Shown: in pieces, positions 11,401 to 22,274 of the stretch
How positions within the stretch are numbered: position 1 is the stretch's first letter
Layout of the letters: the number at the start of each line of letters is the position of its first letter
Source of the DNA: Bactrocera neohumeralis
Taxonomy: Eukaryota > Arthropoda > Insecta > Diptera > Tephritidae
NCBI RefSeq assembly: GCF_024586455.1
Contig: NC_065921.1
Coordinates: forward strand, 45,592,574 to 45,656,573
DNA length: 64,000 nucleotides
Reading direction: 5' to 3'
Notes under the pieces: generated by a model
Told to the model about the DNA's origin: nothing
What the model saw: only the letters and a program-made list of their open reading frames with translations
The model's database searches: none
Position numbers and translations under genes: made by a program

Positions 11401-11523
11401 TCTAAGTCTTCTATCTTAAACATTGAGAGCGGGAGAGGGATTGTCACAAAATTAATATGCTATGATAACAAATATGTATGTATGTTAATAATTGCATTCG
11501 TCTATAGACATAAATTGCTCTTT

Positions 11524-12783
11524 CTAGCTAGTTTGGTTTAAAGAGAGATTGACAATTGAGGTGTCAGCTGTCTCTTTCACGGAAGCGTCTGCTTCTGTTT
11601 TGTTTTGGTAAGCGTTAGCTTGCGAAATGATGTTTGCGAGTGTAGATTCGAGATTGAAGGGAGTGTGTAATAGAGTCTGCGGAAGAGGTGTAAAAGAGGA
11701 AACTAAGGCATTGTTAGGTTGTTGATTGTTGTTGTTTTGTGGTGAGTGGTTAGGTAAAGAAGAAATTATTTGAGGTGGGTTAACAGAAGAAATTTTAGAT
11801 GAAGTAGTAATCGGTGATATGTTTAATGAGGTGGGTGGTGAGATTAGAGATTTGGAGCTTTGAGTAGGGTTATTATTTGATTTTTGTGCTTCTTTAGCTG
11901 CCTTCGCGAAAGAGGAGTTAAGCATCGATGGTGTTTGTGCTTTGTAAAGCTTAAGTGCTTCGCGCATGGAACATTTGTTTTGACATTTTATTTTAAGTAT
12001 TTCTTTCGTTTGCATGTATTTCGGGCACGTGTTGGCAGATGACGGGTGGTTACCAGAGCAGTTTGCACAGAGCGTGCGAGAGCATGGGCGAGGATGGGGG
12101 GGAAGATTGCATGACATACATACGGGCGCATTTTTGCAGTGTTTGGCGGTATGACCAAGCCGTTGACAAGTTTTGCATCGCATTGGGTTAGGGTAGTAGG
12201 GTTTCACTTTAGCGCTACGCCAAGAAACGTCAACTTTATCTGGTAGCTCGAACAGATCAAAAGTAAGTAGCACAACTCCAGTGAATTGTGAAACTCCTTC
12301 CGCAGTTTTCGAAAATTTGTACACTCCGACTACGCCTTGGTTACTCATATTTTCAATAATTTCTTCTACACTGACATTGTTTAGGCAGGGTGCATAGATT
12401 GTACCTTTTACGCTATTAAGATTGTCATGATATTTTACAACAATTTCGCACACACCATGTAGCTTTTTAGTTGAAATGAACCTTTGGGCAATTTGGTTGT
12501 TTTTCACAAGCAGTAGTAGATTGCCAGCACGTAATTCAGAAATCGAAATAATTTCTTTACTAATAACTTTTAATGCTTTATGTACGGCGAAACAAGAATA
12601 ATTAGAGATAGGTTTCGTTGAATCGGAAACACTAATAATAATAAATTTAGGGTTTTCTTTCCTAGACTGAGGCAAGTCGGGAAAATTAAGGGGCGTGTAT
12701 GAGGGTTTCTTTCTTTTTGGATGGGATTCCGAGGCAAGCAAAGCGAACCTGTTATTCCCGAGGTTGGGTGGCCCGAGGGCCAT
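11524..12783 (-). CDS. I-clade LINE ORF1 protein (Gag-like, three CCHC knuckles), intact frame
   Basis: This 419-residue uninterrupted frame is the only full-length LINE protein in the window without a break. It starts MALGPPNLGNNRF and has an RRM-like middle region and three C-terminal zinc knuckles: C203-C216 (CKTCQRLGHTAKHC), C222-C234 (CMSCNLPPHPRPC) and C239-C253. This is the I-element ORF1 arrangement. A Ser/Asn/Pro/Gln-rich tail follows. The protein is expected to bind element RNA in cytoplasmic particles. The start is the first ATG, about 190 bases from the element's 5' end, and fits an I-type leader. Because ORF2 is dead, it could only act in trans. Confidence 0.85.
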   Translation of the reverse strand: MALGPPNLGNNRFALLASESHPKRKKPSYTPLNFPDLPQSRKENPKFIIISVSDSTKPISNYSCFAVHKALKVISKEIISISELRAGNLLLLVKNNQIAQRFISTKKLHGVCEIVVKYHDNLNSVKGTIYAPCLNNVSVEEIIENMSNQGVVGVYKFSKTAEGVSQFTGVVLLTFDLFELPDKVDVSWRSAKVKPYYPNPMRCKTCQRLGHTAKHCKNAPVCMSCNLPPHPRPCSRTLCANCSGNHPSSANTCPKYMQTKEILKIKCQNKCSMREALKLYKAQTPSMLNSSFAKAAKEAQKSNNNPTQSSKSLISPPTSLNISPITTSSKISSVNPPQIISSLPNHSPQNNNNQQPNNALVSSFTPLPQTLLHTPFNLESTLANIISQANAYQNKTEADASVKETADTSIVNLSLNQTS

Positions 12784-12983
12784 GATTATTATATCTACAC
12801 ACTCGATTCACTTGTTTAGCAAACACTTGTAGGAAAAACGATATGCGGTATAATAATAAAACAGAGATTTACTAAGCAAACACGTGCACGTAAGACGGAT
12901 GTGTACTGTGCGAAATACGCAAAAGATAAGCCGAAACACATCTACACAGAGCGAGCTTTAGTCGATGACTGACAGAAAAATTA

Positions 12984-13720
12984 ATTATTTTAAAACTGAA
13001 GTTGAAAATATTTCAAAGGAATATTTAAATAATGAACTCAAAAAATTCTGGGAAGTAGAAGAATTACCTCAGACTACTCAACTTTTAGAAGACGACCAGA
13101 CATGCGAAGCCGATTACAAGTCCACAACAACAAGAAACGAACATGGTCGTTATGTTGTGCGACTACCATTCAAACCAACTTTTCCTGAAACCATAGCTCT
13201 AGGCCACTCTAGAATATCAGCAGTCCAACAATTTCTAAGCCTGGAAAGAAACCTGATAAATAAAAGTGAGCTTAAATCAGCATATGATAATGTGATGGAC
13301 GAATATCTCAATCTCAATCATATGGAAGAAGTTGTACCATATGAAAAAGTATCTAAAGGTAGATATTTATCTTTTTATCTGCCACATCATGGGGTAATAC
13401 AACCTGATAAACTCACAACAAAAGTATGAGTATTTTCAATGCTTCAAAGTGTACGAGCTCAGGCAAATCACTCAACGACGTACTATACACTGGCCTGACC
13501 TTACAACCTGATCTCGTGCTGTTAATACTAAATTGGCGCATGTTAAAATATGTTTTTAAAGGCGATGTAGAGAAAATGTACATAGAAATTCTAGTACACA
13601 AAGATGACCAAGACTTCCAGCGCATTGTCTTCCGCAAATCAAGAAATAGTCCAATCAGCGACTACAAGCTTAAAACCGTCACCTTTGGCATCAATAGAGA
13701 ACCCTCAAAAATCTGCGTCG
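12984..13720 (+). pseudogene. BEL reverse transcriptase, N-terminal half
   Basis: The BEL frame resumes right after the I-element duplication: LKKFWEVEELPQ (the hallmark FWE.E of BEL RT), HGRYVVRLPFK, LGHSRISAVQQFLSLERNL and YLSFYLPHHGVI. After a frameshift near 13426 it reads VFKGDVEKMYIEILVHKDDQ (palm, first Asp in GDVEKMY) and SDYKLKTVTFGINREP. Homology ends at about 13710 inside the palm, before the catalytic YVDD, where unrelated DNA begins. The RT is therefore incomplete. Confidence 0.8.
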
Positions 13721-13779
13721 ATATGTATTCACGATCATACGTATACATACATACATATGTATTTACGCATGTTTGTAGG

Positions 13780-13822
13780 CGAAGCTGCTACAGCGGCAAG
13801 GGGTGACAATCGGCGGCCATTA
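13780..13822 (+). repeat. MITE terminal repeat fragment
   Basis: The stretch gctgctacagcggcaagg followed by ggtgacaatcggcggcc matches the termini of the 14896-15243 unit (cagcagcaaggaaagagg..acaatcggcgatc). It looks like one end of a related, otherwise degraded copy. Confidence 0.45.
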
Positions 13823-14895
13823 CTTTACTTATGCCATAGAACTTCTATTGCTACGAATATGGAAATGACAACGAAATAATGCAAATATGCATATTTCTAA
13901 TGTCATTAATTTCTTTGAAGAAATGAATGATCCTGAGAAGTATAGTCTTAACTTTTCAACGGCCAACGCAGAGCGTTTCAAAAGGAATTCATTCATTAAA
14001 ATCACCACTCAGAAGTCGTCTTATCCGTTGTAAGCGAATGATTTTCGAAGAAACATCATTTCTAATATGCCACAAGACAAAATTAGAAATGAACTTCTTA
14101 ACCTCACGCTGTCAGATAAAACGAAAATATTTCGTCATCGTGGGTCGATTTCCAAAAAATGTAAATGAAGACCGTATGGCTAAATGAGCCTTAGTCGCCT
14201 GCCCCACACCACACCTACACCCATCACTAACACGCACACTCACCACACTCACCTCGACATCACCACACTCCACATCAACACCAACCACACGCGCGAGCGC
14301 AGGATCCACACACTAAAACACACACCACATCACTCCACTGAAAAAGGGTCCGCTTTGCACAAGCCAGTCCAGATTCGACCGCTTTCGAAACCACGTCGCT
14401 TTCCGCCACCGCTGCGCAACGTTCCCTCTTCATCCTTCACTTAATTCGCTCATTGTGTGCCGATCACCATCGTGTTGATTATATCGGTGAAAACCCATAT
14501 TAATTACGTGAAATTCACTGAGGAAGCTTACTTAAATCGCTTATTGTGTGCGGATCATCATTATTGAACAAATAACCATACTGTCTAGTGTTAGTGACAC
14601 CTTACAAATTAAGTGAAATTACTTTTTACTGAAACAAATACACGAACAAGGAGATAAAACCGGCTTTCATTTAAAAAGAAAACCACGAAAGGTAACAAAT
14701 GGTAAGTCAGTCCCGCAGTGATTAAAACACCGTACTTCACAGGATCATTTCTGTAGTGAAGTATAGTCTTAATTTTTCAAAGACCAACGCAGGGTATTTC
14801 AACAAAAGGGCACATAAATTAGTTGAGAATTCGCAGAAATGAAATACAATGGAAAGAAAAAGCAGTATAACTTCAATAATGAACAAGCATACAAA

Positions 14896-15243
14896 CATAC
14901 ATATGCGCAGCAGCAGCAAGGAAAGAGGTAACAATCGGCGATCCCTTGTATATTTCTTTCATGCTTAACCAAACCATAATTAGGACAACGCAATACAGGA
15001 GTCAATGGTGGTCGAGGTGGTAAGAGCTTCAAAAGTTACGACGAGCACGTAGGTACGTAGGTTCGAATCCCAACAGAATTTATTTTTAATTGAATATGTC
15101 ACCAACCAAAAATTGAAACATGGTTCTACAAAAACAACAACAGCATAAGCATGGCAACATTGTGTTGTTGGTAGAAAAGCCGAGCTGTGCCGAAAGAAAC
15201 GAACAAACGATCGCCGATTGTCACCGCTTCGCTTGCTGCTCGA
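14896..15243. mobile_element. MITE-like unit with ~35-bp imperfect TIRs
   Basis: The left end (14908-14941) reads gcagcagcaaggaaagaggt then aacaatcggcgatc. The right end (15204-15240) read on the - strand gives gagcagcaagcgaagcggtg then acaatcggcgatcg. The two are imperfect inverted repeats of about 35 bases around ~270 bases of interior that contains a tRNA-like promoter. No transposase is encoded. The family is not recognised. Confidence 0.5.
15003..15085 (+). ncRNA. tRNA-like polymerase III promoter (SINE-like), not a functional tRNA
   Basis: An A box (tggtcgaggtgg at 15010-15021, perfect to TRGYNNARNNGG) and a B box (ggttcgaatcc at 15060-15070, perfect to GGTTCGANTCC) are spaced 38 bases apart, as in tRNA genes. 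The T stem and acceptor stem do not pair well around them, so I call it tRNA-derived or SINE-like. It lies inside the TIR unit. Confidence 0.4.
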
Positions 15244-15260
15244 ACATCTTCGCAGACAAG

Positions 15261-15320
15261 GTTGCGTAGATTCATATTGAGCAAGGGGCAAGGGGTTGCG
15301 TAGATTCATATTGAGCAAGG
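15261..15320 (+). repeat. 26-bp direct repeat, two copies
   Basis: The sequence ggttgcgtagattcatattg continuing agcaagg occurs twice, starting near 15261 and near 15294, separated by gcaagg-type spacer. It is just outside the TIR-like unit. Confidence 0.75.
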
Positions 15321-15408
15321 TTGTGCAACCTGAATCTATCGCAACCTTTTCCGAACTCGTATAAGAAGTATAACTTCAAAAAGGAAGCCTTATTAGATTG
15401 ATTTCCTT

Positions 15409-15985
15409 AAATTTGAAACGGCCAGTACAACAAAACCCAATGGAATTCGATAACATATCAATTTTCATATACAATTGAGTCAATATCTGCAATGTCCACT
15501 ATTACAAAACGCCAAATACTTTCCTCGGTGGCAAAACTTTTCGACCCCGGAGGATGGCTTTCGCCAATAATGATTCAAGCAAAAATTCTCATTCAAGAAT
15601 TGTGGCAAGATGGCACTGAATGGGATGAACAGGTAACACCTGTGCGTTTAACAAAATGGTTTCAATTTGCTAACAACTTGCATACAATATCAGATATTCG
15701 AATTCCTCGACGGGTAAATTTCACCCCTAACATTAACATGATAATAAAATATCTGCACACCTCTTGGTAGCCAAAGCCAAAGTTGCACCTTTGAAGACAT
15801 TCAGTCTGCCACGGCCTGAACTGAATGGTGCTCTTTTGTTAGCAAAATTAATTTCAACAGTTCAAACCCATCTCAAATTAACCGATCATAAAACGTATCT
15901 TTGGTCAGACTTAGAATAGTCTTAGCGTGGTTAGAACAACCACCCTATACCTGGAAGACCTATGTATCTAATCGAATATCTCAAA
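15409..15985 (+). pseudogene. BEL RT C-terminal/connection region
   Basis: This segment reads LKFETASTTKP, then TITKRQILSSVAKLFDPGGW followed by LSPIMIQAKILIQELW, a highly conserved BEL/Pao block after the RT palm. It continues NLHTISDIRIPR and, in a shifted frame, VAKAKVAPLKTFSLPRPELN followed by GALLLAKL, the RNase H entry region. At about 15980, after YVSNRISQILDLVG, BEL homology is lost into a MITE-like block. Stops at 15769 and near 15918 make it a pseudogene. Confidence 0.8.
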
Positions 15986-16535
15986 TTTTAGACTTAGTTG
16001 GCCTCAATTCTCTAAATTTGAGATTTTGAGTTAGAGACAATTTTTGAGACTTGAGACGATTTTGCTATTCTGTAAGTGACAGTCACAAAATCTATTACAT
16101 TTAATTATTCAGAGATGTTTTTAAACTTGAATGAAAATAAATATGTCGATAACAAATATTAAATTTTCTATAACATAGTCAAAAAACATAATTATCAATA
16201 AAAGTAAAAACATATGTTGACTTTGTTTTATAATATTTAAGAAATGTATGTAAAATTGATTTATTTTTAACCTTTTCGTGTTTGAGTTGCTTACAAAATA
16301 GAAAATAACTACAATCGATTAATATCTGTGATGATCTCTATCCAGTATATTCAAAATGGCAGACAAGAGTTCTTTTTGGTTTTGTGACCTGCTAATTAAC
16401 AGGTCTCAAGTTTGAGTCAATATTTTGAGACTAACGCTAGAGACTGTTTAGTGAATAGTAACTAGTCACAAATTGAGATTTTACCTCAAAATGTCTCAAA
16501 TAGACACTAGAGACTGGTTACAGAATCCCGCTATT
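15986..16535. repeat. MITE-like block rich in TGAGAC/GTCTCA motifs
   Basis: The block contains repeated tgagac or gtctca hexamers (for example tttttgagacttgagacg near 16043, tcaatattttgagac near 16418 and aaaatgtctcaaatagac near 16488). An attctgtaa motif occurs near 16074 in + orientation and near 16515 inverted (ttacagaat), suggesting imperfect inverted ends. The interior is AT-rich with no ORF. About 150 residues of BEL RNase H sequence expected here are gone. Confidence 0.45.
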
Positions 16536-17030
16536 AGTCTCATCACATACACCCAAACTCGCTATTTCAGTCGAGAAAGAACAAAGCTGCTCGAAAGACG
16601 ACCACTTGAAAAGGGAAGCTCTCTTCTCGTCTTAGATCCATTTTTGGACTCTAAGGGATTAATAAGGGCAAATGAAAGATTAGCGAACTCCAGCCTTAGT
16701 TATAACGAACGGCATCCCATCATTATTCCAGAGAAATCCCGTTTCACTTACCTATTTCTAGCATATTTGCACCAGCTTACACTGCATAGTGAGCATCGCT
16801 TAATGCAAGAATTCTATATACCGCGACTAAAGCCACAAATCAAAAGGACGATTTTCATGTGTAAACCATGTACCACGTACAAACACAAAATGCGTACGCA
16901 GATCATGGCAGCTTTACCACCTGCACCCTGCAACTATGCTCTACCCTTTACCATCACTGGGGTTGATTTTGCTGGACCTTTCCAGATAAAGGCCTCCATG
17001 TTAAGGTCTTCTTCATTTAGAAAAGGTTTT
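16536..17030 (+). pseudogene. BEL integrase N-terminal H2C2 domain and catalytic core start
   Basis: The frame gives TRYFSRERTKLLERRPLEKG, LDPFLDSKGLIRANERLANS and NERHPIIIPEKSRFTYLFLA. Then comes the zinc-binding unit HQLTLHSEHRLMQEFYIPRL followed by CKPCTTYKHK (His, His, Cys, Cys). It continues to FTITGVDFAGPFQIKAS with the first Asp of the DDE core and is cut within the ..FRKG sequence at 17030 by the R1-like LINE. The integrase continues at 26007. Integrase would insert the cDNA. This copy is dead. Confidence 0.85.
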
Positions 17031-17179
17031 TTTTTATAGTAGGAGGAAGCATCGAAAGCCGGAGTGCGGGACTTTAATCCGCTAAACCTAACCTACTCCC
17101 ACCTTATGTCTCTCCCACGGGACCACTGGACAAAGTATTACTTCATGGGAGAGAAGAAGACGTTTAAGTCTCCTCCATT

Positions 17180-17945
17180 GCACGGACTGACTGACGCCTA
17201 ATCTGTTCTAAATGTCTCAATTTTGTCATAATTAGATTTGCCGCTCCGCTAACAGCTTTCCACTTTACAGAGGACTCGCACATAAGTGCAGTCAAATTTT
17301 CCACCGTGAAACTACCCCCCTAACACTTGAAAACCGAGGGCAATAAAAGAACACGTGTTCAGAGTCTTCTATACACTCTGTACACGTCGGACAGTATGGA
17401 CTAAAGTCATGACGATATTTGAATAAGTAGCTTCTGAAGCAACCATGCCCACTGAGTATTTGGGTAAGGTGGTAGTCAAGGTCCCCATATTGTCTACCTA
17501 TCCACGAATGTATGTCCGAAATCCGTCGGTAGGGCCACCGTCCTTTGCATGAATTTTGCCACCGCTGCTGCCACATTTCAATGCTTTTAATTCTCTCTCC
17601 TCTTCATGCAGTAGTAGACATATCTGACAAGTTATATATTCGCGCGAATTCGTCTCCCTGGATGTCAATCGGCGTCATACTGGCTAATACCTCAGCAGCG
17701 TCATTTGAAATGGTTCTGAAAGCACTTATCACGCGTATTGCTGAAAGCCTATGCACTGTGTTAAATCGTCTAGCATATGATTTTATTTCTAGCGCCTGTA
17801 TCCATATTGGAGCCGCATACAGGATAACTGAACTTATTACCTTAGCTATTAAACATCGTCGGCTGGAACGCACACAGCTTTTATTTGCCATCATTCTAGA
17901 TAACGCATTATATATTTTATTTGCTTTACGCGACGCATTTTCCAA
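17180..17945 (-). pseudogene. R1-like copy 2 ORF2 C-terminal region
   Basis: Two frames continue the ORF2 after the break near 17950. The first is ENASRKANKIYNALSRMMAN with VISSVILYAAPIWIQALE. The second (17576 down) is a Trp-rich stretch with GDLDYHLTQILSGHGCFRSY and CPTCTECIEDSEHVFFYCPR, the Cys/His tail. The arrangement equals copy 1 at 984-1853. The 3' UTR follows to 17040. Confidence 0.75.
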
Positions 17946-19335
17946 GTGTTCCTTGAACTTGAGTCACGATGCCACTATTACCCCAAGGTACTTCAACTGC
18001 GGCTGTGAAGTAATCTAATAATTCTCCTATGGTGAGCGATATTTTCTCCTCAATTTTCCTGGAGCTTATGAGCAGGACTTCTGTTTTCTGCTCAGCAAGC
18101 TCTAGACTCATGGTAGCAAACCATCGGCGCAAACCATTTATGCTGTCATTGTATTTGATCCGAAGGTCATCCAGATGTTTAGCTACAGCTACCACTATGA
18201 GGTCATCCGCATATGCGATTGTTTTCACATTTTTTGGTTGCGGTATTCTTAACACCCCGTCGTACATCAGGTTCCATAGCAGCGGGCCTAAAACCGAGCC
18301 TTGCGGTACTCCACTGGAGATAGTGTAGCTCTGAGTGCCCTCGTCCGTCTCGAATAGCAATCTCCTATTTTGAAAGTAACTCATTATAATATTTATCAGA
18401 TAATGAGGAGCGTGTATATCGTGTAGGGCTTTTATTATATTTTCCCATTTTGCGGAGTTGAACGCGTTTTTTACATCCAGGGTTATTAGCGCGCAGTATT
18501 TTTTTGTACCACCTTTCCACCTTTTTCCACTTATTGCACATTTCGCAGTGTCGACTACTTCTCTTAGTGCGTCAATAGTGGACCTCTTCTTAATAAAACC
18601 GTATTGTCTCTCCGATAATCCGCCGGCTTTTTGGATTGCTATCTCCAAGTGGTTTCTTACAATGCTTTCGTACACTTTCCCAATTGTGTCGAGCATGCAA
18701 AGAGGTCGATAAGATGAAGGTTCTTCTGGTGGCTTTTTTGGCTTTGGCAGTAGAACCAGACGCTGTATCTTCCACGGATCGGGGAATACCCCTTCTAATA
18801 TACACGCATTGTACATGTTAATAAATAAACTGGGCCTTAGAGTTATGGCTTCTTTAAGGGCTCTATTTGGTATACCATATATTCCAGGCGCTTTGGAGTT
18901 TTTGATTTTTTTCGCAATAGCCAATAGTTCGTCTTCTGTGACTAATAGGGGTGGCTCCGTAGCTTCGTTTCGTCTAATATAGGAAATGGAGGCATGTGTC
19001 GGGAATAACGTTTCAACAACATTTTTCATAAATAATGCATTCTTGGGTTGCTGCGACTTAGTTTTGAACTTCGACATACAAATTTTGTATGCCGTTCCCC
19101 AGGGGTCTATGTTGGCTTCTTCGCAGAGCTTTTCGAAACAGGATCTCTTACTACGGATAATGGCTGACTTCAGGAGCTTTTTTTGGCATTTAAATGCTTC
19201 TCTGAGGCTGATTTCGTTATCGCATCCCTGGTTACGCTGTAGGCGGCGTCTAGCTGAGTGACAGAGCTTCCTCAGCTTGGCAATTTCGTCGTTCCACCAG
19301 TATACCGGCTTTCGATTGTTATAGTATCTCGTCCT
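17926..19335 (-). pseudogene. R1-like copy 2 ORF2: linker and reverse transcriptase
   Basis: The frame is open from the insertion joint at 19335 (TRYYNNRKPVYWWNDEIAKL) into the RT, so the ATG at 19077 is internal. Counted from that ATG, the blocks are APGIYGIPN at residue 64 (normally APGxDG, Asp changed to Tyr), SSYRPLCMLDTIGKVYE at 121, LDVKNAFN with catalytic Asp201, SGVPQGSVLGPLLWN at 255 and an intact YADD at 289-292. The frame is lost after ..LTIGEL by an indel. RT would perform target-primed reverse transcription. Confidence 0.85.
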
Positions 19336-19530
19336 TTTTTTTTTTTTTGTAATAATTTGTTTATTTGCAATCTATCTTAAAAATAATAAGCAAATTAAAT
19401 AACCTGTTTACAATTTAACTTATATTATTGATCTCCAGTGAGGTCAATAATAATATACCAATATGTTTTTCAAACATATATATTCAGAATATTAAGTTAT
19501 CTTTTAATTCATAGTTTATTGTTCTTACAT

Positions 19531-20055
19531 TTATTTCCTGAACGGAAGGTCTAATACATGATATCGTTTGAGTCTATTAATTTCGTTAGTTTCATCTAGT
19601 AGCGTAATTGCCAAGGTATTAGTATGATAACTGATCCTGCGTAAGTAATTTGAGCTAAGTTTATTTACTTCGTTTTTAACAAATGGTATGTTAAGGTCTG
19701 AATGAATGGCTTTATTAGTGATAAACCAGGGAGCATTTGAAATTAGCCTTAAGGTTTTTGACTGGTATCTTTGTAAAATTTCTAAATTTGAATTACAAGC
19801 AGTACCCCAAAGTTGCACCCCATAAGTCCATATAGGTTTTAATATAGCTTTCTATAAAAGTAGTTTTGTTTCAAGGTATAGCGGGGATTTATGTCCGACT
19901 AGCCAATATAATTGCTTGGATTTTATTTTCAATTGATTATTTTTGGCCTGAATATGACATTTCCATGTTAAACGTTTATCCAAGTGCATGCCGAGGTATT
20001 TAACTCTATCACATTTTGGAATGATATTGGCATTAAGTCGAAGGGGGGGGGGCAA
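19531..20055 (-). pseudogene. Jockey-type ORF2 C-terminal region
   Basis: Two frames cover the post-RT region. The first includes VKYLGMHLDKRLTWKCHI and ends SPLYLETKLLL. The next, from 19818, reads MQLWGTACNSNLEILQRYQS then KTLRLISNAPW and ends LDLPFRK at a stop near 19531. The stop between them (near 19855) would have to be bypassed. The sequence order is typical of Jockey/Doc/F-type elements, which lack RNase H. Confidence 0.75.
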
Positions 20056-20640
20056 TCACCTCGTCTTAGTGTAAATACAATATGCACAGATTTATTTGTG
20101 TTTACTTTAATTTTCCAGCGGTCTAGCCAAGTCTGTATTGCGTTTAGTTCTCTTTGAATTAAATTTGATGCCTCAGTTGGAGAATGATTTGAAGCAAGTA
20201 GAGCAGTGTCATCAGCATATGTGGCAATGAGTACGTTTTCAGTTACGGGTATATCGGATGTAAAAATGGTATATAGAACTGGGCCCAGTACGCTTCCCTG
20301 TGGTACTCCTGCTTGGATATATGTTACATCTGATGTTTCATCTCGTACTTTTACATAGAACGATCTTTGGGTTAAATAAGACTTTAGAATTAGATAAAAC
20401 GATGAGGGCAAGATCTTTTTAAGTTTATACAGTAGGCCACTATGCCAGACTTTATCAAATGCCTGTTGTATATCCAAAAAGGCGGCTGAGCAGAACTCTT
20501 TACGCTCAAAAGAATCAACAATGAAGTTAACAACACGGTGGCATTGTTCGGGTGTACCATGATGGCGGCGAAATCCAAATTGATGTTCAGGTATAACATT
20601 GTTATCTTCTAGTATTGGCAAAACTCTACGCAAAAATATT
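19968..20640 (-). pseudogene. Jockey-type reverse transcriptase core
   Basis: The 221-residue open frame holds HQFGFRRHHGTPEQCHR, FLDIQQAFDKVWHSGL with catalytic Asp54, AGVPQGSVLGPVLYTIF and ATYADDTALLASNHSP with YADD at residues 139-142, so the active-site residues are all present. It is separated from the upstream RT finger domain (20658 onward) by an indel in the T8 tract at 20651-20658. A G9 run near 20043-20051 causes the next frame change. Confidence 0.85.
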
Positions 20641-20657
20641 CTTTCACATATTTTTTT

Positions 20658-22228
20658 TTAGAATAATGTCAATAAGCTGATAGGCCTGTATGAAGTTAAT
20701 TCATTTTCCGGTTTGCCTGGTTTCGGAATCATAATAATTTCTGCACACTTCCACTGCGTAGGAAAATGATTTAGTCTTAATATTGAATTAAATATTAGTA
20801 CAATGAACATAATTCCTTTCTTTGGCAGGCATTTAGCTACTTTTGCGTCAACTTTGTCATATCCTGGGGATTTCTTTGTACTTAGTTTCTCGATTTCACA
20901 TCGAATTTCAGTAGGTGTGATATTCTTGATTGGCAGAGACAATTGGCACGGGGCATTAAGGGATTGCAATACATCAGCGCCGTTGTTACTACTACTACTG
21001 TTGAAGGGAGTGAACGTTGTTTCAAGATATTTCGCATAAGCGTTAGCTTTACTTTTGTCTGCTCTACACCATATATTATTAGAATCTTTTATAGGGACAT
21101 TTCTTTTTTTGGGACGTTTTAAGTATTTGGTAGCATTCCATATTTTGTTATCATCAGTATTTCTGTAATTTAAACCTCGTATATATTCTGAAACCGATTT
21201 ATTTCTGAAGTCTTTCAGTTTTTCTTTAAGCTCCATTGTAGCTTTATTTAGATCAGTTTTATGACTTGGATTTCTATAAGTTTGCCATTGTTTTCGTATA
21301 CGCCTTTTACGCTGAATCAGCGCTCTTATCTCAGCAGACATATGAACGCATTTGTGAGATGTGAATTCATTGCTCTTTTGGGGAGTAGCAACAAATGCTG
21401 CTTCATGAATAAGATTCGTAAAACTTTCAACTGCATAATCCAGTTCCGTTGAACTTTGGATTGAAATGTAAATTTTACGTTTTGTGTTATCCAATCTTGA
21501 AAAGTACTTATTTCACTTTTGTTGTTTAAATTTTTATATTTTCTTTGGTTAATATTTACCACAGTGTTGTAACTAATAATAAGAGGCGAGTGATCTGAGC
21601 TTAGTTCTTGTGAGCTTGCAATATCTAGCAGTTGGGGTGGTATGCCTCTATACACTGCAAAGTCGAGTAAGTCAGGGATTTTTAAGGGATCACTCGGCCA
21701 GTAGGTAGGCTCACCAGTTGAAAGCGTGGATAAATTGTTTTTGACTATGCATTTATAAAGTTCTCTACCTTTTGGGTTGAGTGTACGTGAACCCCACCAG
21801 GGATGCTTAGCGTTGTAGTCACCTCCCACAAAAAATCTGTGGCCGAGAGAGTTAAAAAATTGTTCATATTCAAAAGTAGTGATATTATGTCTTGGTGGTG
21901 TATACAAGGCATAAATTTTCAAGTCCATGTTGTTGCAATTAATTTTTATCCCAGCGGCTTGTATTTGCAACGTTTGTATTGGCTCAAGTATATCATATTT
22001 AATGTTACTTTTAGTAAGAATAGCACTGCCAGCATGACCCCTGTTACTAGGATGGTTAGAGGTGATTATTGATAATTTTTAATTTTAACGAACGTTTTAT
22101 TTGTAAAATGAGTTTCTGACAGTAGCATAATATCAATAAAATTTGTATTTAAAAAGACTTCAGTTTCTAAAGCATGACGGGATAAGCCATTGGCATTCCA
22201 TATTGCTAATCTTAAATTCACTTGCATA
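20658..22228 (-). pseudogene. Jockey-type ORF2: endonuclease and RT finger region
   Basis: From the ATG near 22228 the - strand reads MQVNLRLAIWNANGLSRH (N in the WNANG box) and DIMLLSETHF (E), a normal APE endonuclease start. After a stop and frame change near 22080 it gives FFVGGDYNAKHPWWGSR and LSSDHSPLIISY (the D-N and SDH boxes). The 20658-21494 frame then carries the linker, KSPGYDKVDAKV, WKCAEIIMIPKPGKPENEL and YRPISLL, the RT finger motifs. All endonuclease residues are visible, but three frames are needed to read them. Confidence 0.8.
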
Positions 22229-22274
22229 GTTTATTAAGAAGTAAAGACATCATACTAAGCAGTGTGTTTGTTAG

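Larger units (their letters stand above)
8063..12971 (-). mobile_element. I-clade LINE inserted in BEL pol
   Basis: The element is 4.9 kb on the - strand. Its 3' end is a run of TAAA/TAA repeats (seen as ttattt.. at 8063-8090), which is typical of I elements instead of poly(A). Its 5' end starts CAGTCATCGAC at 12971. The 12-bp sequence ACAGAAAAATTA flanks it on both sides (8051-8062 and 12972-12983) and is the target-site duplication. ORF1 is intact. ORF2 has lost the N-terminal part of the endonuclease and the RT YADD segment. An RNase H domain is present, as in the I clade. Confidence 0.85.
13721..15408. other. Patch of MITE, LTR-like and tRNA-like fragments interrupting BEL RT
   Basis: BEL RT should occupy about 500 bases here but is replaced by 1.7 kb of non-coding mosaic. 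The block around 13937-13990 (gaagtatagtcttaa.., ..ccaacgcag..) recurs at 14755-14812. A CA-rich stretch (14200-14340) resembles part of an LTR. TIR-like blocks and a tRNA-like A/B box pair are described separately. No ORF here is convincing. BEL homology resumes at 15409 (LKFETASTTKP). Confidence 0.5.

Noticed and set aside
15003..15085. A functional tRNA gene
   Set aside because: The A and B boxes are perfect, but T-stem and acceptor pairing fails, so it is listed only as tRNA-like.
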